A DNA stretch of 64,000 nucleotides. Origin: Bartonella tribocorum CIP 105476 (GTDB lineage Bacteria; Pseudomonadota; Alphaproteobacteria; Rhizobiales; Rhizobiaceae). The notes beneath the pieces are model-generated. The model saw only the letters and a program-made list of their open reading frames with translations. It did no database searches and was not told the origin of the DNA. The DNA is taken from NCBI RefSeq assembly GCF_000196435.1, contig NC_010161.1, positions 1,993,501-2,057,500 on the forward strand, given 5' to 3'. Made by a program: the position numbers and the translations under genes. Below, piece after piece: positions 51,657 to 59,192 of this stretch (its first letter is position 1; each line of letters begins with the position of its first letter).

Positions 51657-52501
51657 ATGGATTTTGTCCTTGTTGAAGCGTTAACATTTGGCTAGGTTTA
51701 TCGAAGAAGAAGATTTCGATACTCAATGACATCTCCTTACCCACAATAAAGAGATGTATTTTTATGAACTGAGGTATATAAAAAGCAAATATCTTACTGC
51801 TATTGAATGCGATACATTTGATCATGCGGAAATTATCAACCTTACAGATACTTGAGCACCCAGTGTCAACAAAGTCTCTGCTCTTTTAAATGTAAAACCC
51901 CAAATGCTTATGCAAATAATATCTGTAGAGACAAAACACAGCTAAGAAAAATCTTTTTGGAAAAAGATCTCAATAAAAGGACAAGCAACTGTTATTAAAC
52001 GGAATGCTTTCCAAGCAGAACATGACCTCTCCTACCCTGTCCTTCTTAAAGAGCCATATGGAATTGGATCCAAAACGTATGGTTTGCAGTTGTTAAAAGA
52101 AATCCAAGGCGAGCCAAGAGGACAAATTGGTAAAGCACTTTGCTAAGCTTTTAAAATATCTCCCTTTTAAAATATCTCCCAAGGATTTTTAGAATGTGCA
52201 TCTCCAAAAAGGGAAAAGCCATCTGTACGCTTTAGCAAAGAATAGACACTCAAAAAATACAGAGGTCAAAATTTCTCACTGCCAAAACAACAGGAACATT
52301 TAAGCATATACCCAAATATACAGTGCACGCCTCCCCTCACACCTCACATCTTACAGGAAAAAAAATTCTCAGCTTCATGGGAGCAACCTCTATACCAGGG
52401 TTTTATTTACCACTGGTATAGTTGCAAAAACAGCGTTATTAAAAACACCCTCTAAAGCAAATAAAATAAATATTGTGGTGGAAAAATTAAATGTTACGTA
52501 A
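51657..52501 (+). pseudogene. Decayed ATP-grasp ligase
   Basis: ATG 51657 starts MDFVLVEALTFG, a start pattern of ATP-grasp ligases, then stops. Other frames give KSKYLTAIECDTFDHAEIIN, AYANNICRDKTQLRKIFLEK (the usual N...DK...LR segment before the lid), and YPVLLKEPYGIGSKTYGLQL (the ATP-binding K...G.GS pattern). A last frame ends GIVAKTALLKTPSKANKINIVVE at 52501, overlapping the MFS start. Many frameshifts and stops show it is dead. It was probably a peptide- or amide-bond-forming enzyme paired with the MFS. Confidence 0.65.
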
Positions 52502-53660
52502 AATTATCAACTTCAAGGCAAGCGTACACCTTGTTCTCATCACCACCCTTTTGAGCAATGTTGGAGTCTTTATGGTTGTTCCTTTTTTGGCGATCTACTT
52601 AAGCAAATTGCATTCCCTCAGTGCAATAGAAGTAGGGACCATCATAGGAATAGCTTTTTGGTGCCAAAGAGCAGGCTCCCTTTTCGGAGGAATACTCTCC
52701 GATTATGTCCATATCAAAAAAACTATGCTTTTGGGTCTAGCGATGCGGATACCAGGCTATCTTACCATTGGTTTTACGCATAATTTTTATATCCTGCTTC
52801 TCTCCTGCATCTTTATTGGACTGGGAAGCAGTATGTATTTTCCTGCTGCAAAATCTTTTTTAGTAAAAAACGTCTCTCAAACTGACAAAGTTGATATTTT
52901 AGCCACCAGAGCGATTTTTGCCAACATAGGAACAGCTATTGGCCCATTACTTGGAATGCTCATTTTAAAAATTCATCCTCATCTATTATTTAGCCTCGTT
53001 GGGTTTATTTTTGTTTTATTATTTCTTCTCAACTGCACATTAAAAGAAAGTCCGGGTACCACTACACTCAGTAAAATAAATTTTTCTGATTTTCGAAAAC
53101 TGCTTACCAACAAGACGATGCTTTGTGTAGTACTTTTTACGTTTTTATTTACCTTTCTTTATATACAACTCGAAGTCACGATCCCCCTGTTTGGTGACCA
53201 AACTTTTGGGAAAAGTGCCCCCTCATACATTTTTCTCCTCAATGCTCTTATTGTCATCTTTTTCCAAATACCTGTCTCAAGATGGTCTTGTAGGGAAAAT
53301 TCCAAAATGCCTATAGTCTTATCCTTTATTTTTTTTGCACTCTCATTCTTTATTCTCCACACTCTTGATCATTCTTATCTTAGTCTCTTTTTAGCAATCA
53401 TCCTTTTTACCTTTTCTGAAATCATTATGCGCATACGCCTCGATTATGATGCAACAAACATAGATGAACGCCTCATCGCTAGTGCATTTGGCATCATGAG
53501 TTTGTCAAGTGCTTTTGGAGGAATGGCAGGAAGTTACTTCGGCTCTCTCTTATACAACAAAGCTCTTTTTGGTTTATCCGCTTGGCAAATGTTGAGTATT
53601 GCCTCTTTCAGTGCTGCTTTTCTCTCTCTCCTGCTCTTCATGAAAAAAGCAAAAAGGTAA
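52491..53660 (+). CDS. MFS transporter (module C)
   Basis: A 389-residue, 12-TM protein. The loop 2-3 motif GGILSDYVHIKKTMLLG is well kept, and GTAIGPLLGMLI matches motif C of antiporters. Its ATG lies inside the end of the decayed ATP-grasp gene (overlap of 11 bases). ATP-grasp/MFS pairs are common in loci that build and export peptide-like products. The transporter frame itself is intact, while its partner enzyme is not. Confidence 0.82.
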   Translation: MLRKIINFKASVHLVLITTLLSNVGVFMVVPFLAIYLSKLHSLSAIEVGTIIGIAFWCQRAGSLFGGILSDYVHIKKTMLLGLAMRIPGYLTIGFTHNFYILLLSCIFIGLGSSMYFPAAKSFLVKNVSQTDKVDILATRAIFANIGTAIGPLLGMLILKIHPHLLFSLVGFIFVLLFLLNCTLKESPGTTTLSKINFSDFRKLLTNKTMLCVVLFTFLFTFLYIQLEVTIPLFGDQTFGKSAPSYIFLLNALIVIFFQIPVSRWSCRENSKMPIVLSFIFFALSFFILHTLDHSYLSLFLAIILFTFSEIIMRIRLDYDATNIDERLIASAFGIMSLSSAFGGMAGSYFGSLLYNKALFGLSAWQMLSIASFSAAFLSLLLFMKKAKR

Positions 53661-53664
53661 ATTC

Positions 53665-54259
53665 AAACAATCTCACGTCTGATCTTCTCATCATACAGAA
53701 AAATAAGCCTTCCAGAATGAATTGCACTAATTGCAAGATTCTTTGCATTTATTGACACTTGAGATCAAATAATTGCTTCGGAACGCATCCATTATTTTTA
53801 CCATTATACAACTTTATAAAAAACAGCTTTATTTTCATGTCCTTTGCACCTCAAATCACGAAAACAGTATCAGATGTAGGATAGTAGGGCTTTTTAGGCA
53901 GCCTGATAGCACCATAATTTCTAGTGTAGGTTATATTGTGGTTATGCCTTCATTTCAGGCATTATGCGCATTGGCTATTTTCAATCAAAAATTATCTTTC
54001 ATCCTTATAAGACAAAATGATAATTTTTTATCCTCACCATATATTTTTGCATACTATTACACATGATGCAAAAGCGTTACGCCTCACTATTATAATAGTA
54101 AAAAAATATTTTTTTAAAACATGATATAGTATTTCTTATGCAAAATTCTTATACGAAACACAATATATCCGTGCGACCTTTTTACCACAGGTCATGCAAT
54201 AGAAATCGCATTCTCACAACAAACTTATATACTATTTTTTCATATTATAAGGGCATATA
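53665..54259. other. Spacer bearing the right copy of the membrane-protein 3'-end repeat
   Basis: The match to the end of the 40615-41703 gene is at 53873-53947 (GATGTAGGATAGTAGGGCTTTT, TAGGCAGCCTGATAGC, GGTTATATTGTGG). It holds stops, so it is not coding. The rest is AT-rich without a gene. Confidence 0.65.
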
Positions 54260-55126
54260 ATGCAATTATCATCACCGCAAAAAATCTCAGAAAAACAAAA
54301 TTCCTCCTGCAATCATTGGACTACTCCCGCAAATATTTGCAGACCATTATACGATTAAGGAGTTAGATCACTTGTTTTTTAAATTATCTGCTCCTGATGA
54401 AACAGAAGGGGATAGCAAAGCCTTTAAAACCAAGAAACAACTCCAAGCCATCAACATGGAATGTGATGAACCGATTGAAATCCTTAGCAATCTTATTACG
54501 GATTTTATGAATAAAGAGCATTATAATTATCTTCACAAGAATTCCCAGCTAAAAGAAGATCAATGTCAAGTTCTAGAAGTTTTAAAGAAAATTGGATTAG
54601 AATATCACAGTGAAAGATATATTATTAAAACTGGTCTCCTCTCTACAGAAGCATTGCAAAAAGAAGTTGCAAAGAACGGACTGTTAGCAATAGAAACCGA
54701 AACAAAGAGAGCATTAGAACAAATAGAAACCGATCCAATGGCTTCAGTTCTCTATGCAGCAAATTTATTGGAGGCATCCTGTAAAGCTTATCTCAACCAC
54801 TACTCTATCGCATATGAAAAAACAGCCCGTACGCTTCCTGATTTATGGCAACAAGTCGCAGAGCATGCTAAGATTCGTCCAAAAGATATGGAGAAAGAAA
54901 AAGCTAAAGATCTCGATGTCAATGACTTAAAAATGATCGCATCTAGTCTATATATAGAATTGCAGAGGGCACCATGAAGTTAAGAAACAAACAAGGTGCA
55001 GCCCATGGTCACTCGGAAGAAAGCTTTCGAAAAATCAACCTCAATCCTCGTCATGCGCGCTTAGTTGTTAATGCAGCCTCTGCCCTTGCAATGTATATCT
55101 TAGAATTCCGTCACAAAACAACATAA
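54260..55126 (+). pseudogene. Abortive-infection (Abi_C-like) protein gene, two frameshifts
   Basis: ATG 54260 (after AAGGGC) starts MQLSSPQKISEKQ. The frame then shifts at an A-run (about 54290), and KIPPAIIGLLPQIFADHY...continues through 54372-54977. At about 54973 it shifts again, giving MKLRNKQGAAHGHSEESF, then NPRHARLVVNAASALAMYILEF, to 55126. The C-terminal L-R-N-K-x-G-x-A-H-G motif with the following A.L.VNAA helix is characteristic of the abortive-infection C-terminal domain. The original protein would be about 290 residues. Both breaks are small, so a reading error is possible, but decay is likelier. It neighbours the R-M genes. Confidence 0.65.
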
Positions 55127-55150
55127 AAATGCTCTCGATAACGAGATAGA

Positions 55151-55275
55151 TTGCCCCACATAAATTTTTCATCAGACCGCAAACAGATCTGTAAAATCGG
55201 TCCAGATCTTATAAAAACGGCAAACCATGTGACTTTTGGAGCAGAGCCTACACGCTTGTATAGGCTCTGTTTTGC
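55151..55275 (+). repeat. Left copy of a ~120-bp direct repeat with a terminator-like hairpin
   Basis: It matches 63105-63228 in the same orientation: AATTTTTCATCAGACCGCAAAC, TCCAGATCTTATAAA, TGACTTTTGGAGCAGAGCC. The right part is a hairpin, CAGAGCCTA (55242-55250) pairing with TAGGCTCTG (55261-55269), followed by TTTT, so it can also act as a terminator. Confidence 0.8.
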
Positions 55276-55530
55276 ACTTATGCAGAAAGAATTGACAGTA
55301 AACAGACTCCTCGATAAACTCACTAAGATCCATTTACACAATAGTTTAATTTAGGAGCAAAGGGCGGGACCTCAAGGGGAATATCAGGGAACAAGCATTG
55401 GGGGGAAAACCATCAGCTCTCTCCATCACATTCACCCCGATATCACAGTCCTCACAAACAGTTATTCATTCTCAAAACCTATGATTTATGGGGAGCAAAT
55501 ATTTTAAAGAATTCAGCAGGGGGCATAAAA

Positions 55531-56892
55531 ATGCAAAAGAGAGATTCCTATAGCAAATCAGAAAAGTATGTCATTTATACCGTCATTATTTCCAGTATAC
55601 TGCCCTTGCTCGATGGAAGCATTGTTAATGTCATCCTCCCCAGACTTGCGCATTATTTTTCAGCGGGAGAAAATAATATACAATGGATTGTAACCTCCTA
55701 TTTTCTCGCCACCGTGCCCGGACTTTTGATGGCCGCTTTTATGCAAGGGAGAATAGGAATCAAAAAAACTTGGCTGCTTGCAAACTGCATTTTTATGCTT
55801 GGATCATTGGGAGTAGGATTAAGCTATAATTTTCAAACCATGATCTCTGCCCGTATCATTCAAGGTTTTGGAACAGGTCTCTTATTGCCCCTAAGCCAAA
55901 CTATTATCGCCTTACAATTTGGACAGACACGGGTGCGCCAAGCCATGGGAACCATAGCCGTACCAACGGTTTTTGCTCCAGCCTTTGGTCCACTGGTGGG
56001 CGCTTCAATTGCTCAGTATGTATCCTGGCGGTTGTTATTTTTTATCAATATTCCCCTTATTCTCTTGGCTCTCACCATTGGAGCAAAACATTTAAAAACC
56101 AACAAAACAGAAAAAACAAAATTTAACTTACTGGCATTTTTAACCTTTTCCCTATCCCTTATTTCGTTTTTTTACCTCACAGAAGCTAGAAACATCAATA
56201 ACAACAACATCCTCTCTATCATAGCACTGATAGCAGTCATCTCTCTCATATTGTTCATTGTTTCTAATCAGAAAGCAAAAAACAAATTAATCATCTTTAG
56301 TGGATTTACAAATGTACGCTACACATTGCTCATGATCATGGGGCTTATTGCTTCCTTTCTTTTTTATAGCTTTCTTGTTTATTTCCCCTTAGCACTCGCG
56401 GAAGCCCCCCATGAAAAGAGCCTTCTCCTCATCGGCGCCCTCCTTGCTCTACAAGGAGTAGGTGCATGGATTGGCAGGAAATTTATTTATCAAAAATGGA
56501 AAGAAAAAACGCCCTTTTTCATGATCGGAATTGGTTTGCTGATATCAAGCTTTGGGATATTATGCTTTGGCTATACGATAAGCATGGATGGGCTGGGATT
56601 CTTACTAAGAGGTGTAGGGCTTGGCATTACCACCATTGTATGCCTTTCCGCCCCCATCCAATATGTCAACAGTTTATATGTCAAAGATACAGCAGTGATC
56701 ACACGCATATTACAACAAATAGGTGGTGCTTTAGGCGGTGTATTTGCTGGCTATTTGCTCCATACACTGACAAAAGGATACCTCTCCCTCAATCAAACAT
56801 ATTTCATATTCTTCCTCTTCTCTATCGCTGCATTTTTACTGTTTTGCCTCACACTCTCTCTATCGCGTAAAGAGAAGAGCGCAAATCTATGA
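55531..56892 (+). CDS. DHA2-family (EmrB/QacA-type) 14-TM exporter
   Basis: A 453-residue MFS protein with about 14 hydrophobic segments. Helix 1 has LLDGSIVNVILPRL, the D-x-T-I-V-N-V-A-L-P pattern of DHA2 drug exporters. Motif C is seen as APAFGPLVGASIAQYVSWR, followed by the WRLLFFINIPL pattern typical of this group. No EmrA-type adaptor gene is nearby, so it probably works alone. An AGCAGGGGGC stretch precedes the ATG. It is the leftmost intact gene between the ~120-bp direct repeats. Confidence 0.88.
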   Translation: MQKRDSYSKSEKYVIYTVIISSILPLLDGSIVNVILPRLAHYFSAGENNIQWIVTSYFLATVPGLLMAAFMQGRIGIKKTWLLANCIFMLGSLGVGLSYNFQTMISARIIQGFGTGLLLPLSQTIIALQFGQTRVRQAMGTIAVPTVFAPAFGPLVGASIAQYVSWRLLFFINIPLILLALTIGAKHLKTNKTEKTKFNLLAFLTFSLSLISFFYLTEARNINNNNILSIIALIAVISLILFIVSNQKAKNKLIIFSGFTNVRYTLLMIMGLIASFLFYSFLVYFPLALAEAPHEKSLLLIGALLALQGVGAWIGRKFIYQKWKEKTPFFMIGIGLLISSFGILCFGYTISMDGLGFLLRGVGLGITTIVCLSAPIQYVNSLYVKDTAVITRILQQIGGALGGVFAGYLLHTLTKGYLSLNQTYFIFFLFSIAAFLLFCLTLSLSRKEKSANL

Positions 56893-57306
56893 GATCCTTT
56901 ATTTGAACACCATAACATTTGCAATGATGACAAGATTATAGAACATTTGTTATGTCGGGAAAAACAACGTGCCTCATTCTCATACCTCAGACAAAGTATT
57001 AAAAATTCTATAATCACAAGCTATTTTAAAAAATATTTTTGTAAATCTTTTGTGCTTATTATACAGACATCAAAAAGCGTATCATTACTTTCAATACAAG
57101 TAAGCGACATAAGAAATTTCATATGGAATAATAAAAATAGTCTTTTACAAATTGCAATATTAGAGCAAAAATTGCACTTGCTAATTGATACAAAAAAATA
57201 AAATAGGAAATGCATTTTAATCAATATAAAAGCAAATTATTTTATAAAAGAAAGTACAAAAAACCACAAAGCACCCAGCACAACTTTAAAAGGTAATAAA
57301 AAACAC
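56893..57306. other. AT-rich spacer before the type III R-M genes
   Basis: About 410 bases without a supported gene; it must contain the promoter for mod and res. A frame at 56947-57201 has no recognisable features. Confidence 0.5.
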
Positions 57307-59181
57307 GTGAGCAATATGAAAAAGCTAGACAGCAAAAGCATGGATATCGTGAAACAAAATATTCAACAGTTGAAACAACTGTTCCCTGAAATATTTTCAG
57401 AGGGAAAAATTAACTTTGACCAACTGCAAGAACTTTTAGGAAATTACCTAGTTAAAAACGAAGACCATTATAATTTCACATGGCATGGGAAACGTGCAGC
57501 AAGTCGTCTTGCTCAAACACCAAGTACAGGAACGCTACGCCCTTGCAAAAAAGAAAGTGTAGATTGGGACACCACACAAAATCTGTTCATTGAAGGTGAC
57601 AATCTTGAAGTTTTAAAACTTTTGCAAAAACCCTATCACCGTCAAGTAAAAATGATTTATATCGACCCTCCTTATAATACGGGTAATGATTTTGTTTATA
57701 AAGATGACTTTAAAGACGGTATACAAAACTATCTTGAAATGACAAGGCAATTGGATAACGAAGGCAAAAGAATAGGAACAAATTCAAGCAGTGCAGGTCG
57801 CTACCATACCAACTGGCTAAATATGATGTATCCACGCCTCAAACTCGCACGGAACCTGCTACGCGATGATGGTGTCATTTTTATTTCCATTGATGATAAT
57901 GAGGTACATAATCTACGTAAATTATGTGATGAAGTCTTTGGTGAAGAAAATTTTATTGCACAATTAATTTGGCGTCGCCGTGCACCATCAGGAATGTCAG
58001 AAAATAACGTTTCCATAGATCATGAATATGTACTTTGCTATCAGCGTAGCGGAATTTTTGAGTTTATGGGAAGAAAAAAAATTTTTGATAAATATCAAAA
58101 TCCTGACAATGATCCGAGAGGACCATGGATTGCGGACAATTTAACCGTTGGAATGAATGCCTCAATGCGTCCTAATCAAGCCTATGATCTTATTGATCCT
58201 AGAACTGGTCATATCTTTCCCTATAATCCCAATAGGGTCTGGGCCTATATTCCCGAAAGCATGGAACGACTGATAAAAGAAGGAAAAGTTTTATTTCCTA
58301 TAGATACAAATAAGCGGCCAATGCTTAAACGATTTCAAAGTGAACTTAAAAGCAATTATAATCCTTTCTCTAGTATTATGACGGACATTGTTGGATTAAA
58401 CACCGAAGCAACCCGAATGATACAAGAAATACTTCATGGAAACATATTTGATTACTCAAAACCGATATCTCTTTTAACGACATTGTTAAAGCAGATTACA
58501 ACCAAAGATGATCTCATTCTTGACTTTTTTGCAGGTTCTGGGACGACAGCGCATGCGGTCATGCAGTTAAATGCCGAGGATGGAGGCAAACGGCGTTGCA
58601 TTTCAGTGCAACTACCCGAGCCCACAGACGAAAAATCCGAAGCTTTTAAAGCGGGCTATAAAAATATTGCTGAAATATCCAAAGAGCGTCTTCGCCGTGC
58701 TGGGAAAAAAATCAAAGAAGAACAAAGTGCTCAACTAGATTTCAATGAAAATGGTGGCATTGACACAGGTTTTAAGGTTTTTAAACTTGATAGTTCGAAT
58801 ATCAAACGCTGGGAAGCAGATTTCGACACACTTGAAACAGACCTGATTAATGCTGTGGACTATCTCAAGCGGGATCGTTCCAATGAAGACCTGCTTTATG
58901 AAATTCTTCTCAAATATGGGTTTGATCTCACTGTTTCCATAGAAATGCGTCTCCTTGCCCAAAAAAATGTCTACATTATTGGACATGGCGCTTTGATTGT
59001 CTGCTTAGATACAGATATCGATATGGATGTCATCAATAGCATTGGCACCCTTAAAGAAGAGCTACAGCCGGATATTATGCGCGTTGTGTTCAAAGATGAC
59101 AGTTTTAAAGATGATATCGTTAAAACCAATGCTCTGATGTGCCTAAAACGCTATGGTATTGCTGATGTTAAAAGCCTATAG
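57307..59181 (+). CDS. mod: Type III restriction-modification methyltransferase (Mod)
   Basis: A 624-residue beta-class N6-adenine methyltransferase. The catalytic motif IV IYIDPPYNTGNDF is at about residues 118-130 (DPPY 120-123), and the SAM-binding motif I LDFFAGSGTTAHAVMQL lies near 400; the DPPY-before-FxGxG order is the beta class. The region between, which holds the target recognition domain, decides the recognition site. Mod methylates one strand of an asymmetric site and also guides Res. GTG 57307 is taken as the start; ATG 57316 is an alternative. res begins 11 bases after its stop. Confidence 0.93.
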   Translation: MSNMKKLDSKSMDIVKQNIQQLKQLFPEIFSEGKINFDQLQELLGNYLVKNEDHYNFTWHGKRAASRLAQTPSTGTLRPCKKESVDWDTTQNLFIEGDNLEVLKLLQKPYHRQVKMIYIDPPYNTGNDFVYKDDFKDGIQNYLEMTRQLDNEGKRIGTNSSSAGRYHTNWLNMMYPRLKLARNLLRDDGVIFISIDDNEVHNLRKLCDEVFGEENFIAQLIWRRRAPSGMSENNVSIDHEYVLCYQRSGIFEFMGRKKIFDKYQNPDNDPRGPWIADNLTVGMNASMRPNQAYDLIDPRTGHIFPYNPNRVWAYIPESMERLIKEGKVLFPIDTNKRPMLKRFQSELKSNYNPFSSIMTDIVGLNTEATRMIQEILHGNIFDYSKPISLLTTLLKQITTKDDLILDFFAGSGTTAHAVMQLNAEDGGKRRCISVQLPEPTDEKSEAFKAGYKNIAEISKERLRRAGKKIKEEQSAQLDFNENGGIDTGFKVFKLDSSNIKRWEADFDTLETDLINAVDYLKRDRSNEDLLYEILLKYGFDLTVSIEMRLLAQKNVYIIGHGALIVCLDTDIDMDVINSIGTLKEELQPDIMRVVFKDDSFKDDIVKTNALMCLKRYGIADVKSL

Positions 59182-59192
59182 AGAAGACAGCT

